From contig NZ_JAPEOX010000001.1 of the NCBI RefSeq assembly GCF_026340675.1, forward strand, positions 62,001 through 126,000: a DNA stretch of 64,000 nucleotides. The letters are read 5' to 3'. The notes under the pieces were generated by a model. It did no database searches. It worked only from the letters and a program-made list of their open reading frames with translations, and was not told the DNA's origin. This DNA comes from Streptomyces sp. NBC_01264. GTDB taxonomy: Bacteria > Actinomycetota > Actinomycetes > Streptomycetales > Streptomycetaceae. This document shows positions 45,811-54,216 of this stretch, piece after piece (position 1 is the first letter of the stretch; each line of letters begins with the position of its first letter). Position numbers and translations under genes: made by a program.

Positions 45811-46677
45811 GGGCCTTGTCACGTTGTCGGCTGCATGATCGCGTGATGGTGTGTCAGGTTGTGGTGGGGCCGGGGCGGGGCTGTGGTTCAGGCCGTGGCG
45901 GGCATGCCGGCGGCTCCGGTGATGTGGTTCCAGATCGTGACGCGGATCATCATTTCGAAGCGGTACCGGCCGGCGCTCATCAGATAGCGGTGGGGCCGGA
46001 AGTGGGGTGAGATTCCGGTGAACGCGGACAGGAACCGCTGCGCTCCGCCGGGGCTGCGGAATCCTTTCATCGCGCGTTCGCGCTGCCGGATGGGCTGGTG
46101 GGAGTTCTCCGCCCGGTTGTTGATCCCCTTGTGTGCACGGTGCTCGACCGAGGGCATCACCTCGCGGTGCGCGGCGCCGTAGGACTTGAGCTTGTCGGTG
46201 ACGACCACCCGGGGCACCTGCCCGGTGGTGGTGAGGAGCCGGCGGAAGAAACGCGTGGCCGCAGCCTTGTCACGACGGCTCTGGACCAGGATGTCCAGGA
46301 CGTTGCCGTCGGCGTCCACGGCCCGCCACAGGTACTTCTGCTCCCCGCGGATCTTGATGAAGACCTCGTCCAGGTGCCATTTGTCGCCCGGTTTCGGCCG
46401 CCTGCGGCGCAGGCTGTTCGCATACGCCTGCCCGAACTTCAGGCACCACCGGCGGATCGTCTCGTAGGAGACGACCACGCCCCGCTCGAGCATCATCTCC
46501 TCCACCTCCCGGTAGCTGAGGGGGAAGCGGAAGTACAGCCACACGCAGTGCGAAATGATCTCCACCGGGTAGCGGTGATTCGCGTACGACGGCACCCCAG
46601 ATGACACGAACGGATCCCCTCCCCAGACGGACAACCCCAAGATCATCCCAGACCCCCACCGACAACGTGACAATGCC
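45811..46677 (-). mobile_element. IS6-family element, complete, inside another IS6 copy
   Basis: Terminal repeats GGGCCTTGTCACGTTGTCGG and, inverted, GGCATTGTCACGTTGTCGG. It interrupts an older IS6 copy whose N-terminal part continues at 46678-47042 in the same orientation, giving a fused reading frame across the junction. Confidence 0.92.
45888..46607 (-). CDS. IS6-family transposase, intact
   Basis: A 239-residue protein from GTG 46607 (SSGVPSYANHRYPVEIISH) with KWHLDEVFIKIRG, VVVTDKLKSYGAA and NRAENSHQPIRQ. The frame is also open upstream into the interrupted IS6 copy, so a 364-residue fusion starting at 46982 could be translated. The GTG start is preferred because it matches the length of the copy at 44998. 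Confidence 0.93.
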   Translation of the reverse strand: MSSGVPSYANHRYPVEIISHCVWLYFRFPLSYREVEEMMLERGVVVSYETIRRWCLKFGQAYANSLRRRRPKPGDKWHLDEVFIKIRGEQKYLWRAVDADGNVLDILVQSRRDKAAATRFFRRLLTTTGQVPRVVVTDKLKSYGAAHREVMPSVEHRAHKGINNRAENSHQPIRQRERAMKGFRSPGGAQRFLSAFTGISPHFRPHRYLMSAGRYRFEMMIRVTIWNHITGAAGMPATA

Positions 46678-47042
46678 GCGTCGACGGCCCGCCACAAGTA
46701 CTTCTGCTTCCCGCTGATCTCGATAAAGACCTCGTCGAGGTGCCATTTGTCGCCGGGCTTCGGGCGCCTGCGGCGCAGGGCGTTGGCGTAGGTCTGACCG
46801 AACTTCAGACACCAGCGGCGGACCGTCTCATAGGAGACGATGATGCCTCGCTCGAGCATCATCTCCTCGACCTCGCGGAAGGAGAGGGGGAAGCGGAAGT
46901 ACAGCCACACACAGTGCGAAATGATCTCCACCGGGTACCGGTGATTCTTGTACGACGGCACCACAGACGGCACGAACCCCACCCCTCCCGGACACCGACA
47001 ACCCGAAGATCATCCCAGACCGCCGGACAAGGTGACAGTGCC
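46678..47042 (-). mobile_element. IS6-family N-terminal fragment
   Basis: Carries one terminal repeat (47042) and the transposase N-terminus from VPSVVPSYKNHRYPVEIISH to KWHLDEVFIEISGKQKYL, up to RAVDA, where the inserted copy begins. Confidence 0.88.
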
Positions 47043-47145
47043 AGGCGGTATGCCCCATCGACTTCCCCGATGGGACTACCAGACCTTTCCGCATGCAGTT
47101 TACTGGAACAGCTCACATCAATAACGACATAAGGGAAGTTTTGAG

Positions 47146-47535
47146 ATGGAGAATGTTACCGAGGATCAGATTCCGCAGGAATCGCTGGAGGGTGCCGCAG
47201 ATGACTTTAATCATCTCGCTTCGTCGGGCTTCCACTCAGGAATTTGCAGCGTCTGCCTGCAGACGAGAAAATTCACCTTCACCACGAAGTGTCATTTCGA
47301 CGCATGCTACCTCTGCCTGGCAACTTGGGCGTTCTACACGCCGCGCAGACCCGGTATGGAGGTTCCGTGCCCGAACTGCCGAAAGGGACTCTTCTACGAC
47401 TCGGACGCTCCATCACTTCCAGTGCAGGAGAGTTTGACAGTCGGCGATCTTGAACAGATTGCGCAGACGCATTCCCATCACGATGGGTCCGACTTCGACG
47501 ATTCCGGAGAAGGTTATATTGGTGGAAATAACTAG
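47146..47535 (+). CDS. RING-like zinc-binding protein, first gene of a foreign-looking pair
   Basis: A 129-residue protein, ATG 47146 after AAGGGAAG. Residues 34-78 have the RING-type order C34-x2-C37, C49-H50, C54-x2-C57, C75-x2-C78 (ICSVC, KCHFDACYLC, CPNC), with a Trp-containing loop between the third and fourth pairs. Both flanks are acidic and probably disordered (DDFNHLASSG; HSHHDGSDFDDSGEGYIGG). The gene is less G/C-rich than its surroundings. It lies directly upstream of a 519-residue gene on the same strand (136-base gap). RING domains in eukaryotes recruit ubiquitin-conjugating enzymes; here only the fold is suggested. It shares its Cys layout with 15040-15276. Confidence 0.65.
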   Translation: MENVTEDQIPQESLEGAADDFNHLASSGFHSGICSVCLQTRKFTFTTKCHFDACYLCLATWAFYTPRRPGMEVPCPNCRKGLFYDSDAPSLPVQESLTVGDLEQIAQTHSHHDGSDFDDSGEGYIGGNN

Positions 47536-47671
47536 AATCCCATCTACCGGAAATCTAATTCTGTGTAGCTTTCCTCATCGGCGAGGTTTTCGGTCAGGGC
47601 CAAGCTATGTGCGGGTAGCTGCTCTGAGGGACATCGGAAGCGAAATTTGCAACATAAATTGAGGCCCTCCT

Positions 47672-49231
47672 ATGGAATCTAGTACTGGTCCGGACCGGGT
47701 GGTTTATGTGGCAGCGCACGGCATGGACCCAGGAGGTCCTGGGACTTTCGTTCCCGAAGGAGTGACCGTCGCATTCTTTGCCAAGCCCCGTACGAGTCTT
47801 AGCGCTCTCGTCGGTATGCGCGTACTGGAGCTTCTCCATGATAAAGGGGAAGAGGAGTTCACTGGCACCGCTGACGGCAAGGTGAAAGTCCCCAACTATA
47901 TCCTCGGATCCTTCTCCGATCTAAAATATGCCGCACGCATCCAGATCGGAAAGGTGGAAGCCGAGACGGCGAAGGTCGAGGCTCCACTTTGCTTCGTCGG
48001 CGGAAAATTTCTTCCCAGTCCCTCGCAGCTATGCACCGACCACGGGACGTGCCGCCCGCCTCGGCATCATTGCGCCGGAGTTTTCGGGCTCCTCGACGAG
48101 TTCAACCTTATTCGCATCTCCTGCTGTCGCCCGCGTCCGCAGGAGATCAGGCCGCATGACGCGGTCACGCGAGAGCTAGTGAGAGACCCTGACCCTGAAG
48201 CCTTCCGCAGTGCGCGGAAAACGGTGAGTGCATTCGAGAAGTTGATTTATGATGTCCAGAAGGATTCTGTGACCGATGATGAAGTAAAACTCGAGGCCGC
48301 TCGCGTCGCCTTTGAAAATTTTTCACCAAAGGATCAGGCGAGAACGCTGGGAGATTCGCTGATCGCTTCACTGTGGTATGAAATTCAGTGCGCCAGAGAT
48401 CAGCGTGCCAGGGAGGGTGACTGGGGGCTCTACGTCTATTACGCGACGATGGATGGCGAGGTCAAGCGGCAAATTGTCCAGAATAAGAACCTGAAAGCCG
48501 CACTGGTAAAGTGCAGGCAGCAGGCAGACGCGCTGTCCGACAACACCAAGTGTCATAAATGGTTCGACAGCCTGCCCGCTCAAGATCAGCGCTGGGTCAC
48601 CAAACTCAGCCCGGATGTCGAACGCTGGGCCAAGCCCATGTTCGCGTTCAACAGGATCCGAGATGCCGGCGTCTACGCCCTCTGGAACAAGGGACTGCCG
48701 ATCAGTGCCTTCGCTGCACTCAAAGGTCTCACTCAGGGCGACCGGATCATCAAGGCCTACGCCGAGAGCGAGCCGGCGACCGTCGAGGTGTCCGGAGTCG
48801 GCGAGGCCTTCGTGACCCGCTGGAAGGACCCCAACACCGCAGACGCCGACCGCCAGGCCGACTGGGACATGCTGCGGGAGGAGGAACGAAGGGCCTTGAG
48901 CCAGCTCGTCCCGCAGACGGTCGCCGCGTGGCAGATGCGTGAGTACCTGCACGGTGCAATCGGTGCGCTTCCATCCCCCTGCATCCTGACTGCCTACCTG
49001 TGGTTGCTCCATCAGGAAGAGGGCGTCCAGGACGCAGCAGCACTCCACCCTGACTGGACCGACGTCATTGACAACGGGCTGGAGATCTTGGACCGCTGGG
49101 CCGATCAAGCCACCACCGACGCCCACCGACTGTCGGATTGGCAGACTTGGCCCGAACACGAGCGGGAAGCACTCAGCCAGCTGGCCCCAGACGCTGTCAA
49201 TGCCTGGAAGACCCGGGCAGGAGTTCCCTGA
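47672..49231 (+). CDS. 519-residue protein with possible Stv-like N-domain and C-terminal repeats
   Basis: ATG 47672 follows GAGGCCCTCCT. Residues about 8-155 resemble the putative adhesin Stv-type domain as I recall it: VVYVAAHGMDPGGPGTFVPE, GVTVAFFAK, HHCAGVFGLLDEFNLIRISC. That match is tentative. The rest is helical. Three copies of a motif of about 26 residues occur near 285-520: KWFDSLPAQDQRWVTKLSPD, WDMLREEERRALSQLVPQTV and WQTWPEHEREALSQLAPDAV, each followed by a Trp. No signal peptide. Lower G/C content in the 5' half suggests transfer. IS6 material borders both sides of the pair (47042 and 49253). Confidence 0.6.
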   Translation: MESSTGPDRVVYVAAHGMDPGGPGTFVPEGVTVAFFAKPRTSLSALVGMRVLELLHDKGEEEFTGTADGKVKVPNYILGSFSDLKYAARIQIGKVEAETAKVEAPLCFVGGKFLPSPSQLCTDHGTCRPPRHHCAGVFGLLDEFNLIRISCCRPRPQEIRPHDAVTRELVRDPDPEAFRSARKTVSAFEKLIYDVQKDSVTDDEVKLEAARVAFENFSPKDQARTLGDSLIASLWYEIQCARDQRAREGDWGLYVYYATMDGEVKRQIVQNKNLKAALVKCRQQADALSDNTKCHKWFDSLPAQDQRWVTKLSPDVERWAKPMFAFNRIRDAGVYALWNKGLPISAFAALKGLTQGDRIIKAYAESEPATVEVSGVGEAFVTRWKDPNTADADRQADWDMLREEERRALSQLVPQTVAAWQMREYLHGAIGALPSPCILTAYLWLLHQEEGVQDAAALHPDWTDVIDNGLEILDRWADQATTDAHRLSDWQTWPEHEREALSQLAPDAVNAWKTRAGVP

Positions 49232-49252
49232 GCTGGGTGTTTAGCCTCGACG

Positions 49253-49530
49253 GGGCGCTGTCACGTGATCGAGGGCGCGATCTGACTCCAGATCGTTCTC
49301 GCCCGGTGGTGGGGGGCCGGCGCAGGAAACGCCTGGCCGCACCTTGTCACGACGGTCTGCACCAGGATGTCGAGGACGTTTCCGTCGGCATCGACAGCCC
49401 GCCACAAGTACTTCCGCACTCCGCGGATCTTGATGAAGACCTCGTCCGGGTGCCACTTGTCACCAGGCTGCGGGCGCCGCCGTCGCAGACTGTTCGCGTA
49501 CGACGGCGTGCTCAACGACACGAACGGCCC
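49253..49530 (-). mobile_element. IS6-family remnant with internal deletions
   Basis: Terminal repeat GGGCGCTGTCACGTGATCG at 49253. The transposase is reduced to SYANSLRRRRPQPGDKWHPD, EVFIKIRGVRKYLWRAVDAD and a broken ILVQ region; the N- and C-terminal domains are mostly deleted. Confidence 0.8.
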
Positions 49531-49549
49531 GCCCCCTGGAACCTCAGGT

Positions 49550-49883
49550 CCCAGTCTCCAGGTGCCCTGCGGAAGGAGATTGCCCAGCTCAAGCGGGCGA
49601 ACGAGATCCTCAAGGCCGCCTCGGCCTTTTTCGCCCAGGAACTCGACACGACCCAGCGAAGGTACTGACGTTCCTCGACGAGCGTGATCACCTCGGTGCC
49701 GAGCCCGTATTCCGGGAACTGTCCATCCCCTCCTCCACCTACTACCGGTGGCGCCGGGCCGAGAAGGAGCCGTGCGAGCGACACCGCCGGGACGCCGAGC
49801 TGACCGGGCAGATCCGGCAGGTCCACGACGCCTCCGGCGGGATCTACGGCTCACCGCGCATGCACGCCGTACTCGGCACCTGA
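49550..49883 (+). pseudogene. IS3-family orfA/orfB remnant
   Basis: The end of orfA reads ALRKEIAQLKRANEILKAAS, then AFFAQELDTTQRRY and a stop. The start of orfB follows, with LGAEPVFRELSIPSSTYYRW and GQIRQVHDASGGIYGSPRMH, and stops at 49883. It differs from the IS3 at 57909-59206. The catalytic domain is missing. Confidence 0.82.
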
Positions 49884-50052
49884 TCCTGATCCCTACATGA
49901 CAAATCTGTATGCCCGCCGACACGGCCTCCGCCTCGGACGGTGTCGCTATGTTCTCGCTGGTCACAGGTGCAATCCTCCATGATCGGAGTTACACCGTTT
50001 CTTTTGCAGTCCCCACGTGCTGCGTCGCGGCTGCGATGCTCGCCGACGCGCG

Positions 50053-50355
50053 GTGTCGTGCAAGGTGTCGGAACAGCAGACATGGGCGGTCCGGGTGGAG
50101 TCGGCCGAGACCCAGGCTGAGGCGGAGCGCCTGGAGGCGGTGCGGGCTGCCGCGCAGGAGCTGGCGGAACACGCGGCCGCGGCTGTGGCAGCCGCTGAGG
50201 GCGACGTGGAGGTGGTGAAGGAACGGCTGGGGACAGTGCGTGCGGCGAGCGCCGAGGCGGCGGCCGGTCTGCGGGAGGCTGGGCGGACGGCGGTGAAGGC
50301 GCGGGCGCGGGCGGAGGCTGCAGCTCGGCAGGTTGAGAAGCTCACGAGCTCCTGA
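50053..50355 (+). CDS. Coiled-coil protein, uncertain start
   Basis: About 100 residues of Ala/Glu-rich helix (AETQAEAERLEAVRAAAQEL, AAAEGDVEVVKERLGTVRAA) ending at 50355. The start is unclear; a GTG near 50056 or an upstream ATG at 50017 could serve. The heptad pattern and third-position G/C bias support real coding sequence, perhaps the 3' part of a longer gene. No function can be assigned. Confidence 0.45.
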   Translation: MSCKVSEQQTWAVRVESAETQAEAERLEAVRAAAQELAEHAAAAVAAAEGDVEVVKERLGTVRAASAEAAAGLREAGRTAVKARARAEAAARQVEKLTSS

Positions 50356-50559
50356 GCCGGGGCAAGTCGAAGGGCGAGTGCGCGCAGGCGCCGAGGCCGG
50401 TGGCGCGCGTGGGCGGAGTCAAGGCGGCGGGCGTAGGGGACTTCCTTCGGTGCGTGCCGGGGTGGTCTTGGCGGGGTAGGCGCGGTACGTAGGGTTGCGG
50501 AGCGCGGTCAAAGCCGCGCGCATCAGCGGTGCTGGCGCCACCATTCACGCATTCACGAC

Positions 50560-50649
50560 ATGCCCGCGAAGAAGCAGGCCGAGGCCAAGGCGCCTGCCCG
50601 CAAGCAGCCCGCGAAGAAGACCACGGGCCGCAAGCCGCGCAGCGCGTAA
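50560..50649 (+). CDS. Very small Lys/Ala-rich basic peptide
   Basis: A 29-residue reading (MPAKKQAEAKAPARKQPAKK, ending PRSA) resembling the basic tails of Streptomyces HU-like proteins. There is no good ribosome binding site, so it may be a separated tail fragment rather than a gene. Confidence 0.3.
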   Translation: MPAKKQAEAKAPARKQPAKKTTGRKPRSA

Positions 50650-50785
50650 CAGGGCTCAGATCTTGGTCTGAACCGGGCTATGCCGTGCTGGGCTCACGTC
50701 ATCGATTGCGGCCGGTCGGGGGAAGAAGGTAGCCCAGCCGGCCTCTGACCCATAACCTGGTGCCGTTCGTGACGTTGGGGCCTTT

Positions 50786-51055
50786 ATGCCTCACTTCACC
50801 ATTGCCCGCATCGCGTCGGGAGCAGTCCTGGCCGGTGCCCTTGCGCTGACATCGACTTCCGTTGCCCAAGCTGCTCCCACCGGCGAACGTTCCACTGGGA
50901 GCGCTCTGGCCAGTCCGCTCGGAGTGGACAACCTGCTGTCGCTCCGTTTCCTCACACCGACGGTCCGCGATGCCAAGCGCCAGGTGACCGGTCTCATTTC
51001 TGGGCTGTCACCAGCTCCCATCGGTGCTACTGGCCTCGGACGACTGCTCAACTAG
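50786..51055 (+). CDS. Small secreted protein
   Basis: An 89-residue protein: signal peptide MPHFTIARIASGAVLAGALA, cleavage after AQAA. The mature part of about 59 residues (LGVDNLLSLRFLTPTVRDAK) ends GRLLN. No Cys and no recognised family. It may be a small cell-wall protein of the type common in Streptomyces. Confidence 0.6.
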   Translation: MPHFTIARIASGAVLAGALALTSTSVAQAAPTGERSTGSALASPLGVDNLLSLRFLTPTVRDAKRQVTGLISGLSPAPIGATGLGRLLN

Positions 51056-51148
51056 AGCTGCCGATCACTGATCGGAGTCACTCCGCCGTCACATTGACTC
51101 CCGCCTTCGCTCTTGAATGCACTTTGAGCGGTTTCTAGGCAGCCAGCA

Positions 51149-51530
51149 TGGGGCGAGCCTCGAGGATCGGGGCCCACATCGGGCCATTGCGGGCAGGTCC
51201 AGAGACTGCCCGAGTCGCGGGAAGCTACGGGCCCCGGTCCCTCACGATCGCCGACCGGGATGTCCGCCGCCAGCAGCGGCTGGTCCGCGCCGCCCGCTTT
51301 CCCCGCCCCAAGCGGCTCGAAGACTTCGACTACGAGAAGAACCCCACGTCAGCCCCGAGGTCGTCGCCGATCTCCAGTCTCCGTCCTGGGTCCAGCAGGG
51401 CCGCCCGCTGGTCCTCATCGGGGACTCGGGCACCGGCAAGTCCCACCTGCTGATCGGGGTCGGCACCGCGATCGCCGAAGCCGGCCTGTCCGTCCGTTAC
51501 ACGACCACGTCCGCGCTGGTCAACGGGCTT
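51149..51530 (+). pseudogene. IS21-family helper ATPase (IstB) fragment
   Basis: Reads RRQQRLVRAARFPRPKRLED, FDYEKNP, then after one missing C near 51343 HVSPEVVADLQSPSWVQQGR, LVLIGDSGTGKSHLLIGVG (Walker A) and RYTTTSALVN. The Walker B half and the partner IstA are missing. It abuts the 3' end of tniA at about 51530 in convergent orientation. Confidence 0.8.
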
Positions 51531-53236
51531 GCAGCGACCAGGCCGAGGAGGACGGGAAGGAGTTCGTGATCGGCTTTGGGCCGCAGACCCGCCCTGGCCA
51601 CCTCGCGCAGGACGTCGCGGACGCGAGCATCGGAGAACGTGGGAACGTCGTCGCCGGGCGGAAGCCCGTTCCAGCGCAAGGCATGCCAGGTGCCGCCGGT
51701 CTCGAAGTACACCTCCCGGCAGTCCCGGGGGTCCCGGTGGATCGCCCGCTTCCCCCGATGGCGGCCGGTGCGGGCGGACGGCAGGCCCCGGTGCGGCTCC
51801 AGCACCGGTTCGCCGGCCCCGTACCAGAGCCCGCCGACTTTCACCCCGCGACGGCGGTCGATGGCGACGAAGTGGACGGGCAGCAGCTCGTAGTACAGCT
51901 CCGGGCGCGGGATCTCCAGGGAGATCCCGTCCCGTGCGGCGGCCGCGGCGAACAGGGTGTTCGGGCTGTGCCGTCCGCCCGGATCCCAGGGCGGCGCGTA
52001 CTGCTCCAGGCGCCGGTTCTGCCACAACTCGACGATCCAGGTGGCGAGCAGGTGCTCCATCTCGCGCACCGTCCACACCGCGTCGCCTTCCGGATCAGCC
52101 CCTCGGTCGGCGACATCGACGCCCGGGTAGCCGAGAAGGAGTTCCAACAGGAGCGACTGGATCCCGGCGAACGCGCGCTCGCAGGCGGCCTTGTCGGTGG
52201 GACGCATCATCCGGGCTGGCAGCAGGTCGACCCCGAGGGTCCGGGCCACCTGGACCAGGTGGTGGTTCTTGTAGACGGAGCCGTGGTCACTGGTCACTGT
52301 CTCCGGCGCGAAGAACGGGCGGGCGGCGACCGGGTGCCCGGCGAGTTCGGCGACCAGGGCAGCCGGAACTCCCGGATAGGGCCACTCCATTTCCGGTCCC
52401 CACCTGGGCCGCATCGGCAGCGGCAGCAGCACATCCCGCAGCAACATCGCCACCTCCACCGATGAGTCGGAGACCGGTGTCAGTCGGAAGGCGACGAGGG
52501 AATGGGTGCAGGCGTCGAGCGCGAGCGTGAGGTGGACTTCGATCGGCTCGCCGAACACGTCGTCGAGGACCTTCACCGGCAGCGGCGTCGTATCCAGCGC
52601 GACCACCTGGCCCGGCCGGCTGACCACCACCCTGCCCCATCCCGTCTCCACTGCCGCCGCCGAGCGCACGTACCGCTGGCGGGCACCGTCGGACCCGAAC
52701 CACTCCCGCCACACCTTCATCAGCGTCGTGTAGTGCGGGACCACTACCTCTTTCCCGGGGAACTTCTCCCGCACGTACTGGTGGACCAGCCGCTCCCGGG
52801 TCTTCATGCTCAGCTTCGAGCGGTGCAACGACTCGGCGTGCACTGCCCGGATCGCCTCCGCGACTTCCTCGGTGATCGCCCGGTGCCCGGTCGGCGCCGG
52901 CGTCCACCGTCCGTCCGCCATCCCGATCAACCCATGCTCGGCGTACCGAGCGGCCATCCGCTTCAGCGTGCGCTCGCTGACCGAAGCAAGACCCAGGTGC
53001 CTGGCCTCCTGGCGTCCCATGGCCTCCAGCTCAGCCACCTTCGCCCGGCGACGCTCCCCCAAGGACGTAAGAGCCGGGTCGTATGCAGGTCGCGGCTCAC
53101 CCGGCAGGGCCCAGTACCGGCTGCCGCTGCGGTACCCCGTCTCCACTTCGAGCAGGTGCGCCGCTCGAAGCCTCGCTTGCTCAAGCTGAACGCCGTCCAA
53201 GTCTTCTCGACGCGGCTGCTGCCCTTCTGCACTCAC
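51497..53236 (-). CDS. TniA/TnsB-type Mu-like DDE transposase
   Basis: A 579-residue protein; GTG 53236 overlaps the TGA of tnsA (GTGA) and follows GGGAGGATG. An N-terminal HTH region (SVSERTLKRMAARYAEHGLI) precedes the rve catalytic core: QVVALDTTPLPVKVLDD (Asp), TVTSDHGSVYKNHH (Asp) and TDKAACERAFAGIQSLLLEL (Glu). A Mu-transposase C-terminal beta-barrel follows (REVYFETGGTWHALRWNG). The last ten or so residues come from IS21 sequence, so the native C-terminus is lost. It works with a TnsA-like nuclease and normally with an ATPase (TniB/TnsC), not found here. Confidence 0.88.
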   Translation of the reverse strand: MSAEGQQPRREDLDGVQLEQARLRAAHLLEVETGYRSGSRYWALPGEPRPAYDPALTSLGERRRAKVAELEAMGRQEARHLGLASVSERTLKRMAARYAEHGLIGMADGRWTPAPTGHRAITEEVAEAIRAVHAESLHRSKLSMKTRERLVHQYVREKFPGKEVVVPHYTTLMKVWREWFGSDGARQRYVRSAAAVETGWGRVVVSRPGQVVALDTTPLPVKVLDDVFGEPIEVHLTLALDACTHSLVAFRLTPVSDSSVEVAMLLRDVLLPLPMRPRWGPEMEWPYPGVPAALVAELAGHPVAARPFFAPETVTSDHGSVYKNHHLVQVARTLGVDLLPARMMRPTDKAACERAFAGIQSLLLELLLGYPGVDVADRGADPEGDAVWTVREMEHLLATWIVELWQNRRLEQYAPPWDPGGRHSPNTLFAAAAARDGISLEIPRPELYYELLPVHFVAIDRRRGVKVGGLWYGAGEPVLEPHRGLPSARTGRHRGKRAIHRDPRDCREVYFETGGTWHALRWNGLPPGDDVPTFSDARVRDVLREVARAGLRPKADHELLPVLLGLVAASPLTSADVVV

Positions 53237-54078
53237 ACCATCCTCCCGGCGGGATAGACCCAGGTGGCGTCTGCAAGCGGTTGTGCCAAGTCCATGGCCA
53301 GCCGCCGGTGCCACAGCAGATGCACGGCGTACGCACGAGCGGCCGCCGGCACCGACGTCGCCGCGACCAGATCCCCGAACAGCCGAGGGCGTTCACCAAC
53401 CAGGTCGAGGACTTGACCCTGGAGATCAAGAGGGTCGGCCATCGGGCGACGCCGCGCGGACAGCGCGTCGAGCCCAGCGCCCACCTGACGGCGCCACCCC
53501 GCCACCACCACGTACCGCCACCCCGCCGCGGCCGCGGCCACCGCTGACGCGGCGAACTTCACCGCATCCCGTTCCTTGATCAGATGACCAGGGCGGACAT
53601 CGATGAGAATCGCCGTCCCCGGCAGGATCGCCAGGAAGTCCGGCGTGTGGTCCATCCAGCCGCCATCGACGGAGAACCGAAGCTTGAACGGCTGGGACAG
53701 CACCTCCTCCATCCCGCCGATGAAGTCCTAGGCCAGGAGAAGACGGCGCTCGGCGAGACTTTCGAACCCATGCATGCGGCCCGTGGCCTGGACATACTGC
53801 AGGCCGGGACGGTTCCGCTGCCCGGCACGCCACGTGAACCCGCGCACTGGGACCGAGGCCAGGGCGGGCCTACTGCTGAGGTCCCGAACCGAGCACACCA
53901 CCTGGGCTCCCGACGTCTTCCACGTCACCGTCCACCGCCGGGTCCATCCAGGACGCGTATCCAGGCATCCGGAAGCAGCCGGCTCAACGCCACGGGGCAA
54001 ATCAAGATCGTCAAGGGTGCAGAGGTGCGACCACACGGGCCGGGGTCCAGGATCTCGTGGCTCGACTGCTGAGTCCAT
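53233..54078 (-). pseudogene. TnsA-like transposon endonuclease with an in-frame TAG
   Basis: From ATG 54078 (MDSAVEPRDPGPRP) the frame contains GFESLAERRLLLA, a TAG at 53728-53730, then DFIGGMEEVLSQPFKLRFSV, WMDHTPDFLAILPG and ILIDVRPGHLIKERDAVKFA. Glu (ES), Asp (TPDF) and the VRPGHLIK stretch correspond to the restriction-nuclease-like active site of TnsA, which cuts the 5' ends of the transposon. The TAG lies where a Leu codon is expected. The frame is otherwise open and coupled to tniA. Confidence 0.8.
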
Positions 54079-54163
54079 GCAGCCAGCACAGCAGACCCGG
54101 GATGGCCTGCACAGGGATTCTCGCGAAGTCATCGCAGGTAGAGGCAGGCGTCGTCATCCCGCG

Positions 54164-54206
54164 GGCCAACTACAACGCTAAAGGGCCAACTAGAACGCTA
54201 AGTCTC
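54164..54206. repeat. Transposon end with tandem TniA-type binding repeats
   Basis: GGGCCAACTACAACGCTAAA is followed directly by GGGCCAACTAGAACGCTAAG and TCTCA. The two 20-base repeats sit upstream of tnsA and face outward. The sequence ends in the same way as the mini-transposon right end (CGCTAAGTCACA). This is most simply one end of the tnsA-tniA transposon. Confidence 0.65.
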
Positions 54207-54216
54207 AATCCGACTC

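Noticed and set aside
45888-46982. 364-residue transposase
   Set aside because: Fusion of an interrupted IS6 copy and the inserted copy; the duplicated N-terminus shows it is two elements, so the GTG at 46607 was used.
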